From contig WLNV01000038.1 in the NCBI GenBank assembly GCA_009699615.1, positions 1-10,637 of the forward strand: 10,637 nt of DNA, in the 5' to 3' direction. Below the pieces are notes generated by a model. It did no database searches and had not been told where the DNA came from. It saw nothing but the letters and a program-made list of their open reading frames with translations. Source of the DNA: Actinomycetota bacterium. GTDB taxonomy: Bacteria; Actinomycetota; Thermoleophilia; Solirubrobacterales; Solirubrobacteraceae. Position numbers and translations under genes: made by a program. Positions 1-7,689 of the stretch are shown in pieces (the first letter of the stretch is position 1; each line of letters opens with the position of its first letter).

Positions 1-51
1 GACAACTTGACCGTCAGTGCCAATCGAGAGGCGGCGACCGCTCGCTGTTAG
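1..51 (+). other. Possible 3' tail of an upstream plus-strand gene
   Basis: In frame 1 the sequence reads without a stop from the window edge to TAG at 49-51, giving 16 residues (DNLTVSANREAATARC). It could be the end of a gene lying before panB, in which case panB follows about 31 bases later. A second frame is open to TAG at 66-68, so the frame choice is not secure. The stretch is too short to identify and could simply be non-coding. Confidence 0.2.
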
Positions 52-70
52 GCGGCGCCGACCGATAGAC

Positions 71-76
71 AAGGAG
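71..76 (+). promoter_or_regulatory. Ribosome binding site of panB
   Basis: AAGGAG sits six bases before the ATG at 83 and is a near-perfect Shine-Dalgarno sequence. It decides the start of panB against the upstream in-frame GTG at 17, which has no comparable site. I saw no convincing -35/-10 pair in bases 1-70. Confidence 0.8.
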
Positions 77-82
77 CAGACG

Positions 83-979
83 ATGTCCACGATGCCAAAC
101 CGACTCGCAGTCCCGTCAGACGCCTCGAGCCTGCCAATGACGCTTCCGCGCTTGGCTGAGATGAAGCGCCTCGGCGAGCCGATCGTGATGGTCACGGCCT
201 ACGACTACCCCAGCGCACTTGCAGCCGAGAAAGCTGGCGTTGACCTCGTCCTGGTCGGCGATTCTGGTGCAATGACGGTGCTCGGCTACGACTCCACGGT
301 TCCGGTCGAGCTCGACGAGATCCTGATGCTTGCGAAAGCCGCCCGTCGTGGACTGCAATCGCCCTTCTTGATTGGCGACCTTCCATTCGGCTCCTACGAG
401 GTGAGCGACGAGCAGGCCGTAACAACCGCGTTGCGGTTTGTGAAGGAAGCCGGCTGCGGGGCCGTCAAGCTCGAAGGAGGCGGCCCCACCTCGCTAGCTC
501 GCGCCCGAGCCATCAGCAACGCGGGAATCCCAGTAATGGGCCACGTTGGCCTCACTCCGCAGACATCTACTGCGCTAGGCGGCTACCGCGCGCAAGGAAA
601 GACCGCTGAGCAGGCAATGCTGATCCGCGACCAAGCCGTCGCCCTACAAGACGCCGGTTGCTTCTCGATCGTCTTCGAAGCGATCCCGTCCGAGCTGGCG
701 GCCGAAATCATGCCGCAGATTTCCGTTCCTGTGATCGGCATCGGTGCTGGCGGCGGCGTCGACGGCCAAGTGCTGGTCTTCCACGACCTGCTCGGCATCC
801 GTGAGGGACTCGGCGCGCGCTTCGTCAAGCGCTACGCGAACATTCTTGACGAGATGGTGGACGGAGTCGGAGCCTTTGCCGAGGACGTCCGCGACCGTTC
901 GTTCCCCGGCCCTGAGCACGGATATTCGATCGACCATGACGAGCTGACCGCGTTCCGCGCCGACGACGAGCGGGACTGA
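83..979 (+). CDS. panB: 3-methyl-2-oxobutanoate hydroxymethyltransferase (ketopantoate hydroxymethyltransferase)
   Basis: PanB transfers a hydroxymethyl group from 5,10-methylenetetrahydrofolate to 2-oxoisovalerate, giving ketopantoate, the first committed step of pantothenate and CoA synthesis in the cytoplasm. The 298-residue product covers the whole (beta/alpha)8 family fold. Visible signatures are VTAYDYPSA near residue 37, VGDSGAM with metal-binding D60, GDLPFGSY with D99, KLEGG with E131, MGHVGLTPQ near residue 152, FEAIP with the likely catalytic E199, and IGIGAG near residue 219. By family knowledge D60, D99 and E131 correspond to the Mg-binding acidic residues. An in-frame GTG at 17 would add 22 Arg-rich residues, but the ATG at 83 is preferred because AAGGAG lies six bases upstream. 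The N-terminus is about 17 residues longer than in E. coli, so starts at 92 or 137 are also possible. The gene converges with the minus-strand block. No partner pantothenate gene is visible. Confidence 0.97.
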   Translation: MSTMPNRLAVPSDASSLPMTLPRLAEMKRLGEPIVMVTAYDYPSALAAEKAGVDLVLVGDSGAMTVLGYDSTVPVELDEILMLAKAARRGLQSPFLIGDLPFGSYEVSDEQAVTTALRFVKEAGCGAVKLEGGGPTSLARARAISNAGIPVMGHVGLTPQTSTALGGYRAQGKTAEQAMLIRDQAVALQDAGCFSIVFEAIPSELAAEIMPQISVPVIGIGAGGGVDGQVLVFHDLLGIREGLGARFVKRYANILDEMVDGVGAFAEDVRDRSFPGPEHGYSIDHDELTAFRADDERD

Positions 980-1018
980 TCGACTACTGAGCGACCCGCC
1001 TCTCCGCTGGCCGACGAG
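980..1018. other. Convergent intergenic gap
   Basis: These 39 bases separate the panB stop from the stop of the membrane protein gene on the other strand. I see no strong stem with a T-run in either direction, so termination here, if it occurs, is not of the obvious intrinsic type. Confidence 0.4.
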
Positions 1019-2920
1019 TCAGGGGTAGAGAATTGGAGCGGCCTCAATCGAGCTGACGCAGGTGCTGGCCCCATGCCAGAGCTGCAGTTCGATGTTGGAT
1101 GTTCCGGCTGGCATGACGACCCTAAAACCATCCGGGTGCGTCTCCTGGGCCAGCTCGTAGGAGGGCCAAGCGCCAACGGCGAGAACTCCCACTGAACCGA
1201 CCCCTTGGCTCTTCGCGAGTACGACACGCAGGAGGATGGCGCGGCCATCAGTTGCTACGGAAGTGGGTATCTGGGCCGGGACCGAGTAGCGACCGGCGGT
1301 TCCCCATACAGCAGTAGGAGATGCGCGCCCGCAGCCCGGCGCCTTCAAGCGAAGGCTGCGGGACGGCCCGGAGCGGACTTCTCGAAGTGAGCCACCTTGA
1401 TCAAGCCTCAGGAGTCGCCCGTCGATCGCGTTTAGCGGCGGAACCACAACGCCGGGAGCGAATACGCGCGCTGCCCGCGAGGCGAGGTTGTACCCCTGCG
1501 TGGCCGGAACCGCGAAGACGACTTCGCCTGGCACCCGCTCGTCAAGCACGGTCTTTGGGCCCGGCTGCTTCTCCCACCATTGGAGCGAGGCCTTCATCGT
1601 ACGCGCGTAGGTTGCCGCTGCGATGACGTGGGGCTGTGCGGCGCGAATATCGGTTCGCAGGTGAGCCAACCAGCTAACTGCAAAGGCTGCTGCTAGAACC
1701 GCGAGCGAGATTGCTGCGAGCCTGCTCCGCGGGAACGGCTTCCCTGACGCGGCCCATGCTGCTGGCACAAGTACCGCGATGAACAGGACCGTCAGCTCCT
1801 GGTACCGCGGCACTCCAGCAAGCCACTGAGGCCCCACATAGATGAGACGGCCAAACGCAATCTGGATTCCCGACACGGTCACGAGGATTGCCAACGCGGC
1901 CCAGATCAAAGCCGATTTTGCCGATCGGATCGTCAGCCCAGCCACGATCGCGATCAGCGCGAGTCCAGCGGCGCCGCCAGTCGTGAGTGCCGCATCCATG
2001 GCTTCTGGAAGAACTGCCTCCCATGAGTTGAGCACCGTCGCCGAAACACCAATCTCCCACCAATACCTGACCAAGTCCTTCCAAACGGCTTGACCGGTGT
2101 GGAGCGCCCCGGTCAGCGCTGGATTCGCGGTCCCGGCGCCCGACAGCATGAACGTCAAGGCAATCTGGAGCAGAACAACGGCGAATAGGCCGACGATTAG
2201 GGGCAATGCGGCCTTTAGATCAGCCCAAACTTGCTTCGCCGTTGGCCGGATTGTCGTCGACCCGGCCGCTACGAGCACGACCGCGATCATCAGGGGCACC
2301 GGCACCGCGCGATCTGAGAACGAGCAGGCGAGCAGCTGCCCTGCGACGGCGATCGCGAACCACGGCTTGGAACGAGTTTCCAACCAACGGAGCGCAGCAA
2401 ACGTGGTGAAAGCCGCTGCGCACAACATCGGCAGATGCACACTGGTTGCCGTCCACCAATTGGCAATCGAGATAACAACAACGCTCGTTCCGACGAGCGC
2501 CGATGTCGCGATTGCAAACCAGGGCGATTGAGTTATCGCGCGCACGGTGAGCGCGATTCCGAACACCAGGATTGCGACGAGGATTGCTGCTGCCAGCTGC
2601 GCCATCCACCACTCGGGGCCAAAGGCGGCCACCAGCTTGTGCATCAGCGAAGCGCCAGGAACTAGGTGTTCGCGGAACTGTGAAGGCCCAAGCCAACTGC
2701 CAAGACTGAAGCCCGTGTCCTGGCTGTAGCCGATATTCACGAGATCGTCGTCGCGGAAGCTTCCTCCACGCGACGCACGCACGGATATCAGCGCACATAC
2801 GACTGCGACCGCAAAGACCAGACCGAGAAAGTGCCTCGCACCGAAACGTTCGGCGGCGGCAATGCGGCCGCGGCGCGTCGGGTGCTCTGCGTCGTCACTC
2901 TGCTGCATTGCCATCACCAT
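1019..2920 (-). CDS. Polytopic membrane protein, GT-C-like glycosyltransferase candidate with C-terminal extracytoplasmic domain
   Basis: The 633-residue product has about 11 hydrophobic segments between residues 31 and 420 (roughly 31-48, 107-127, 136-152, 162-178, 186-202, 207-220, 238-258, 315-331, 337-356, 375-391, 401-419), then a soluble region of about 210 residues. Right after the first membrane segment, the loop holds FRDDDL (D57-D59), followed by REHLVPG near residue 85. An acidic motif in the first outer loop is the hallmark of GT-C enzymes that use polyprenyl-phosphate sugars, so a glycosyltransferase or glycan-assembly role is the best guess. I cannot name a family or substrate. 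The C-terminal part is rich in beta-forming stretches and has three Cys (530, 621 and one earlier in a membrane segment), of which 530 and 621 might pair outside the cell. The start is uncertain: ATG codons at 2920, 2914 and 2908 are close together and none has a strong ribosome binding site. A start at 3004 would overlap the preceding acyltransferase gene. It follows that gene by 40 bases and converges on panB. Confidence 0.75.
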   Translation of the reverse strand: MVMAMQQSDDAEHPTRRGRIAAAERFGARHFLGLVFAVAVVCALISVRASRGGSFRDDDLVNIGYSQDTGFSLGSWLGPSQFREHLVPGASLMHKLVAAFGPEWWMAQLAAAILVAILVFGIALTVRAITQSPWFAIATSALVGTSVVVISIANWWTATSVHLPMLCAAAFTTFAALRWLETRSKPWFAIAVAGQLLACSFSDRAVPVPLMIAVVLVAAGSTTIRPTAKQVWADLKAALPLIVGLFAVVLLQIALTFMLSGAGTANPALTGALHTGQAVWKDLVRYWWEIGVSATVLNSWEAVLPEAMDAALTTGGAAGLALIAIVAGLTIRSAKSALIWAALAILVTVSGIQIAFGRLIYVGPQWLAGVPRYQELTVLFIAVLVPAAWAASGKPFPRSRLAAISLAVLAAAFAVSWLAHLRTDIRAAQPHVIAAATYARTMKASLQWWEKQPGPKTVLDERVPGEVVFAVPATQGYNLASRAARVFAPGVVVPPLNAIDGRLLRLDQGGSLREVRSGPSRSLRLKAPGCGRASPTAVWGTAGRYSVPAQIPTSVATDGRAILLRVVLAKSQGVGSVGVLAVGAWPSYELAQETHPDGFRVVMPAGTSNIELQLWHGASTCVSSIEAAPILYP

Positions 2921-2960
2921 ACCTGTGCACTTGCAGCCAGGGCATTGGAACCAAGCCGCC

Positions 2961-3560
2961 TCAGCTCGAGAACTCGATCTCCCGCAAGACGCGCGCTGGG
3001 GCACCGGCGGCGATCACGCCGGCCGGGATGTCGCTCGTCACGACGCTGCCTGCGCCGATCACCGATCGCTCGCCGATCGTCACTCCGCCGGTCACGACGG
3101 AGTTGGCGCCGAGCCAGACGTTTTGACCAATCGTGGTCGGGCCTTTGTGCTTGAAGCCCTGGTGTGTAATCGGCTTGGTTGGATGATCGAAGCGGTGGTC
3201 TGCATCGGTGATCATGCAGCCGTTCGCAGCCATGCAGTGATCGCCGATTGTCACCGACTCCAACGCCGCGACCATCACCAACTGGTTGAGGAAGACACCT
3301 TTGCCAATCGTGATCTGACCGCTCTCACCGCCGGTCAGCCAGACGCCGGGCTCAAAGAGCGTTCCCTCCCCCACTTCGAGGCGACCTTGCCGGAACATCT
3401 CAAGCGGCTCTCCTTGAAGCGGCCAACGCGCAAAGGCTCCTCGTTTGGCCATCTCACGGTGGATCAGGAAGCGCCGCCAGGGCAGCGAATCACGCTCGTA
3501 CCAGCGCCACTTCACGACCCAGAGGCGCGCCATCTCGGATGTCAGCTTTGGGGCTGCCAT
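2961..3560 (-). CDS. Left-handed beta-helix (hexapeptide repeat) acyltransferase, LacA/NodL/CysE-like
   Basis: The 199-residue protein has an N-terminal helical part (1-60) with many Trp and Arg residues (WVVKWRWYERDSLPWRR), then a run of hexapeptide repeats from about 64 to 190. Repeat rungs are clear at ITIGKGV (83), VTIGDHC (103), TTIGQNV (142) and VTIGERSVIGAGS (160). The segment ITDADHRFD (117-125) carries H121 in the position of the catalytic His of the maltose/galactoside/xenobiotic acetyltransferase group, and GAPARVLRE (186-194) is the usual end of the helix. These enzymes transfer an acyl group, usually acetyl from acetyl-CoA, to a sugar, amino sugar or small molecule, and act as cytoplasmic trimers. 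The acceptor cannot be read from the sequence. The gene starts nine bases after the uvrA stop, so it is very likely co-transcribed with it. The membrane glycosyltransferase candidate downstream suggests a sugar or glycan acceptor. Confidence 0.88.
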   Translation of the reverse strand: MAAPKLTSEMARLWVVKWRWYERDSLPWRRFLIHREMAKRGAFARWPLQGEPLEMFRQGRLEVGEGTLFEPGVWLTGGESGQITIGKGVFLNQLVMVAALESVTIGDHCMAANGCMITDADHRFDHPTKPITHQGFKHKGPTTIGQNVWLGANSVVTGGVTIGERSVIGAGSVVTSDIPAGVIAAGAPARVLREIEFSS

Positions 3561-3569
3561 CCCAGAACC

Positions 3570-6485
3570 CTAAGCCGCGGCCTTTGCCGGGCGCTTGCTG
3601 GGCTTGCGGCCAGGCGCGACGCCCTTAGGCTTCGACTTGGCGGCGGGCTTGGCCGGTTTGACCAGCTCGGCAAGGAAGCCTCCGGTGTGCGACCCGGCAG
3701 TTCCTGCGACCTCTTCCGGAGTTCCTTCGGCGACGACGATGCCGCCTTCGTCGCCGCCCTCCGGCCCCATATCGATAATCCGGTCTGCCGTCTTGATCAC
3801 ATCAAGGTTGTGCTCGATCACGACGACCGAGTTGCCCGAATCGACTAGGCGGTGGAGTACCTCGAGCAGTCGTTGAACATCGGCAAAGTGGAGGCCGGTC
3901 GTCGGCTCGTCGAGGATGTAGAGCGTCTTGCCGGTGGCGATCTTCGACAGCTCGGTTGCCAACTTGACGCGCTGCGCCTCTCCTCCCGACAGCGTCGTGG
4001 CGGGCTGCCCGAGTCGCAGGTAGCCGAGCCCTACGTCGCTCAGCGTCTGCAGTCGGCGGTGAACCTTCGGAATGTGGACGAAGAACTCGAGTGCCTGCTC
4101 GACCGGCATGTCGAGCACGTCGGCGATCGTCTTCCCCTTGAACCGAACCTCGAGCGTCTCCTTGTTGTATCGCTTGCCGTGGCACTGCTCGCAGGGCACG
4201 TATACGTCAGGCAGGAAGTGCATCTCAATCTTGATCTGCCCGTCACCGCGGCAGACCTCGCAGCGCCCACCCTTCACGTTGAATGAGAAGCGTCCAGCCT
4301 TGTAGCCACGGGCTCGCGCCTCCGGCGTCTTTGAGAAGAGGTCGCGAATCACGTCGAAGAGGCCGGTGTACGTCGCCGGGTTGGAGCGCGGCGTCCGGCC
4401 GATCGGCGACTGGTCGACCTGAATGATCTTGTCGAGCTGCTCCAACCCGAGCACCTGCTCGTGCGCCCCGGGCCGCTGGCGCGCACGGTGAAGTCGATTT
4501 GCCACCGACTTGAACAGGACCTCGTTGACGAGCGTCGACTTGCCGGAGCCGGAGACGCCGGTGACGACGGTGAATACACCGAGTGGAAACTGCACGTTGA
4601 TGTCACGCAGATTGTGTTGGCGAGCCCCACGCACTTCGACGACGCCATTCGGCTCGCGCCGAGTCGCCGGCACTTCGATCTGCACGGTTCCCGCGAGGAA
4701 CTGGCCGGTCAATGAGCGTTTGCTCTTCTCGACCTTCGCGGCGGTCCCTTGAGCGACTATTTGGCCTCCGTGCTCGCCGGCCCCCGGGCCCATATCGACC
4801 AGCCAGTCGGCCGCGCGCATCGTCTGCTCGTCATGCTCCACGACCAGCACCGTGTTGCCGAGGTCGCGCAGGTTCTCCAGCGTCTTGATCAGTTTGCCGT
4901 TGTCGCGCTGATGAAGGCCGATTGAGGGCTCGTCGAGCACGTAGAGCACTCCTACCAAGGCCGAGCCAATCTGCGTTGCCAGGCGGATTCTCTGTGCTTC
5001 GCCCCCGGAGAGCGTCGCGGCCGCGCGGTCGAGCGAGAGGTAGCCAATTCCGACGTTCTCAAGGAAGCTGAGCCTCTCCGAGATCTCGCGCATGATCAGC
5101 CGAGCTATGTGGGCCTCGGTCTCGCTCATCTCTACCTCATCAACCCACTTCAAGGCGCGGCGCACCGACAGCGACGTGAACTCGTTGATCGAGATCCCGC
5201 CGATCAGCACCGCACGCGACTCCGGTCGCAGCCTCGAACCCTCACAGGCCGGGCAGGCAGCGACCGCCATGAACTCCTCAATCCGTTCGCGCATCGCTTC
5301 TGAGTCGGTCTCGCGGTAGCGGCGCTCGAGATTGGGAATGATCCCCTCGAACCGCGTGGAGTAGGAACGCGTGCGTCCGTAGCGGTTGCGGTAGGTGACT
5401 TCGATCGAGTTCTTGCCGGTTCCGTGAAGGAAGTAGTCACGCTCGACCTTCGTCAGCGAATTCCACGGCACGGACATGTCAACGTCGTATTCGGCAGCCA
5501 GCGCCTGCGTGATCTGTTCGTAGTAGTTGGAGCTGCTCGCCGCCCAAGGCGCCAAGGCGCCGGCCGCGATTGAGAGCGAAGGGTCCGGGACAATCAGCTC
5601 TTCGTCGATCTCCATCTGCGAGCCAAGGCCGGTACAGCGTTCGCAGGCGCCGTGCGGCGAGTTGAACGAGAAGATTCGCGGCTCGAGCTCCGGCATTGAG
5701 ACGCCGCACTTGAGACAGGCGAAGCTTTCGGAGAAGGTCATCAGCTCGCCCTCGCCTTGCTCGGGGGCGGTTTCAACTTCAACGATCCCGCCCGCCAGCG
5801 CAACAGCCGTCTCAATCGAATCGGCGAGACGCTTGCGTACCCCTTCACGAATAACGAGCCTGTCGATCACGACCGAGATCGAATGTTTGAACTTTCGGTC
5901 GAGTTCGATCTCCTCGTCGAGCATTCGAAGCTCGCCGTCAACCTTGACGCGCGAGTAGCCATCGGAGCGAAGCCCTTCAAAGAGCTTCCCGTATTCGCCC
6001 TTGCGGTCCCTGATCAGAGGCGCCATCACGAGCAACCGCGTCGCCTCCGGCAGTTCAGTGACCTGATCGATGATCTGGTCGGCTGACTGGCCAGCGATTG
6101 GAGCGCCGCACTTGTAGCAGTGTGGATGACCGACGCGGGCCCACAACAGGCGCAGGTAGTCGTACACCTCGGTGACAGTCCCGACCGTCGAACGCGGGTT
6201 TCGCGAGGTGGTCTTCTGGTCGATCGAGATTGCTGGTGAAAGGCCCTCTATCGAATCGACGTCAGGCTTGTCCATCTGCCCGAGGAACTGCCGCGCGTAG
6301 GCGCTCAACGACTCGACGTAGCGGCGCTGACCTTCGGCGTAGATCGTGTCGAATGCCAACGATGATTTGCCGGAACCCGAGAGGCCGGTTATCACGACGA
6401 GCGCGTCGCGCGGAAGCTCGAGCGAGATGTCCTTGAGGTTGTGCTCGCGGGCGCCCGAAACGACGATTGAGTTCTTTGGCGCCAT
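3570..6485 (-). CDS. uvrA: Excinuclease ABC subunit A
   Basis: UvrA is the DNA-damage sensor of nucleotide excision repair. As a dimer it scans DNA, loads UvrB at lesions and leaves. The 971-residue protein is complete, with both ABC ATPase halves. Half one has Walker A GLSGSGKS (34-41), a C4 zinc module (C257, C260, C281, C284), CPAC (411-414), signature LSGGE (492-496) and Walker B VLYVLDEPS (513-521). Half two has Walker A GVSGSGKS (643-650), zinc module C742/C745/C765/C768, signature LSGGE (832-836) and Walker B TLYILDEPT (854-862). An extra CYKC pair occurs at 123-126. The UvrB-binding region lies about 130-245 by family comparison. After the normal UvrA end at about residue 942 there is a Lys/Pro/Ala-rich tail of about 29 residues, probably disordered and basic. 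The ATG at 6485 puts the conserved ABC start at the usual distance. The gene follows the second hydrolase by 57 bases, and I see no LexA-type GAAC-N4-GTTC box there. Confidence 0.99.
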   Translation of the reverse strand: MAPKNSIVVSGAREHNLKDISLELPRDALVVITGLSGSGKSSLAFDTIYAEGQRRYVESLSAYARQFLGQMDKPDVDSIEGLSPAISIDQKTTSRNPRSTVGTVTEVYDYLRLLWARVGHPHCYKCGAPIAGQSADQIIDQVTELPEATRLLVMAPLIRDRKGEYGKLFEGLRSDGYSRVKVDGELRMLDEEIELDRKFKHSISVVIDRLVIREGVRKRLADSIETAVALAGGIVEVETAPEQGEGELMTFSESFACLKCGVSMPELEPRIFSFNSPHGACERCTGLGSQMEIDEELIVPDPSLSIAAGALAPWAASSSNYYEQITQALAAEYDVDMSVPWNSLTKVERDYFLHGTGKNSIEVTYRNRYGRTRSYSTRFEGIIPNLERRYRETDSEAMRERIEEFMAVAACPACEGSRLRPESRAVLIGGISINEFTSLSVRRALKWVDEVEMSETEAHIARLIMREISERLSFLENVGIGYLSLDRAAATLSGGEAQRIRLATQIGSALVGVLYVLDEPSIGLHQRDNGKLIKTLENLRDLGNTVLVVEHDEQTMRAADWLVDMGPGAGEHGGQIVAQGTAAKVEKSKRSLTGQFLAGTVQIEVPATRREPNGVVEVRGARQHNLRDINVQFPLGVFTVVTGVSGSGKSTLVNEVLFKSVANRLHRARQRPGAHEQVLGLEQLDKIIQVDQSPIGRTPRSNPATYTGLFDVIRDLFSKTPEARARGYKAGRFSFNVKGGRCEVCRGDGQIKIEMHFLPDVYVPCEQCHGKRYNKETLEVRFKGKTIADVLDMPVEQALEFFVHIPKVHRRLQTLSDVGLGYLRLGQPATTLSGGEAQRVKLATELSKIATGKTLYILDEPTTGLHFADVQRLLEVLHRLVDSGNSVVVIEHNLDVIKTADRIIDMGPEGGDEGGIVVAEGTPEEVAGTAGSHTGGFLAELVKPAKPAAKSKPKGVAPGRKPSKRPAKAAA

Positions 6486-6502
6486 CGGTTCCAGTCTATT
6501 GG

Positions 6503-6521
6503 CCGACGCCCGCCGCTTCGG
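6503..6521 (-). terminator. Weak GC-rich hairpin between the hydrolase gene and uvrA
   Basis: CCGACGC and GCTTCGG form a seven-base stem with one mismatch around a five-base loop, in the 57-base gap after the hydrolase stop at 6543. No T-run follows in the minus direction, so it is at best a weak attenuator or processing site, and may be chance in GC-rich DNA. Confidence 0.2.
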
Positions 6522-6542
6522 AGTGATGACCGCAGCAGTTGC

Positions 6543-7673
6543 TCAGCGCGTCAGAGCGAGTGCAACTCTGCGATATGCCGCAAGCGCTGGCTTGTCGACG
6601 AAGCTTCCATCGGGGCCGACGGCGCGCAATCCGGCGTACTCGAAGGCATCCTGAGTGCCGCTGTCACTGCTGACCCAGTTGTACCAGTAGGCACGGGCAA
6701 GCTTCAGCCGCTTCGCGTTCTTGGCGTAGGCCCGGTAGACCTGATCCACCTTCAGCGCCTCTCCAGCCTCGGTCGTGACCCAGCTCTGGTTGGCATCGGC
6801 CTTGCCCCGCCCAGATGGCCAGGAGATCTCCGTCACCCAAAGTGGCGTGTTGCGGGCACCGTTCGCATCGAGGACGGCGCGCACGAAGCCGAGGATCTTG
6901 ACGCTGCCGTCAGCAGTGCCGGTGAACGGGTGGACTGCCACGGCGTCGAAGTAGCCGCGCGAGCGCATTCCTGCCTTGAAGAGCGTGGCGTAGTCGCGCC
7001 AAGAGAAGTTCGGGAGCCCGGCCGTGATCACCGTTGCCTTCGAGTCGGCCGCCTTTACAGCCGTGTATGAGGCACGCAGTAGCTTGGCGTAAGCCGGCGC
7101 CCAAGATTTGACCGGGAAGTAGCGCTTCAGGCTCGGCTCGTTCCAAATCTGAAAGTTGCGCAGTGGGCGCTTCGGCACGGATGGATTCGCAGGCCAGAAG
7201 CTCCCCTTCGGCCCGTAGCGGCCGATCAGCGTAGCTAGGAAGCGCGCGTACGTCGCAGGGTTACGCGGCGGCGAGAAGGTCTCGCTCGGATCGACAGCAG
7301 CCCATGCTGGGGCGCGCAAGACCAACGCCGTCACGTCGATCTTGTTGCGAGCAGCAGCGCCGATCTGCGCATCAACAATCGAGAAGTCGGTTGGAATCCC
7401 ACCGACATTGGTGAAGTGGCCTCGCGCTGAGGCCGGAATCTGATCAAAGTTCGCGTACGGCTGCAGCTGGGGCCATTGGACCGGCAGCCGAATCGTGCCG
7501 ACGCCGTTGGCGTGCATTACTGCGCCTTCTTTGCCGAGGTTGACGCCCGGGGCGTCAAGCGGACCATTGGCCATCACGCCGAAGAAGCCCGGCGCAACGG
7601 TTGCAGACCCGGCAGGGACTGCGAAGATCGCGGCTGAAAGTGCAGCTGCAACGACTGTGACGAAGACGCGCAC
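6543..7673 (-). CDS. Secreted clan GH-A glycoside hydrolase (GH39/GH5-like), copy proximal to uvrA
   Basis: The 376-residue product begins with a clear signal peptide: MRVFV, a hydrophobic core to about residue 20, and a likely signal-peptidase I site after GSA at residue 24. The rest is one (beta/alpha)8 domain. QIWNEP (175-180) gives E179 as the acid/base, and LWVTEISWPSG (278-288) gives E282 as the nucleophile, the pairing typical of retaining clan GH-A enzymes. FFGVMANGP (30-38) and AVAVHPF (244-250) are further landmarks. The substrate cannot be read; a beta-linked polysaccharide or surface glycan is likely. There is no carbohydrate-binding module, anchor or lipobox, so it should be released outside the cell. 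The GTG at 7673 was chosen because the signal peptide begins there, 16 bases after the stop of the small gene. An ATG at 7757 would overlap that gene and bury the signal peptide. It is a paralogue of the hydrolase at 8131-9276. Confidence 0.88.
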   Translation of the reverse strand: MRVFVTVVAAALSAAIFAVPAGSATVAPGFFGVMANGPLDAPGVNLGKEGAVMHANGVGTIRLPVQWPQLQPYANFDQIPASARGHFTNVGGIPTDFSIVDAQIGAAARNKIDVTALVLRAPAWAAVDPSETFSPPRNPATYARFLATLIGRYGPKGSFWPANPSVPKRPLRNFQIWNEPSLKRYFPVKSWAPAYAKLLRASYTAVKAADSKATVITAGLPNFSWRDYATLFKAGMRSRGYFDAVAVHPFTGTADGSVKILGFVRAVLDANGARNTPLWVTEISWPSGRGKADANQSWVTTEAGEALKVDQVYRAYAKNAKRLKLARAYWYNWVSSDSGTQDAFEYAGLRAVGPDGSFVDKPALAAYRRVALALTR

Positions 7674-7689
7674 GGTGGTTACAACGCTC

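Noticed and set aside
17..82. N-terminal extension of PanB from GTG at 17
   Set aside because: The extension is Arg-rich and not family-like, and AAGGAG at 71-76 points to the ATG at 83.
2921..3004. Longer start for the membrane protein from 3004, including a CPGCKC motif
   Set aside because: The extension overlaps the end of the acyltransferase gene and looks like its shadow; the Cys cluster comes from untranslated DNA. Later ATG codons fit better.
2862..3848. Plus-strand ORF of 328 codons
   Set aside because: It is antisense to the acyltransferase and the uvrA 3' end, which are solid; it is a typical long shadow ORF of GC-rich DNA.
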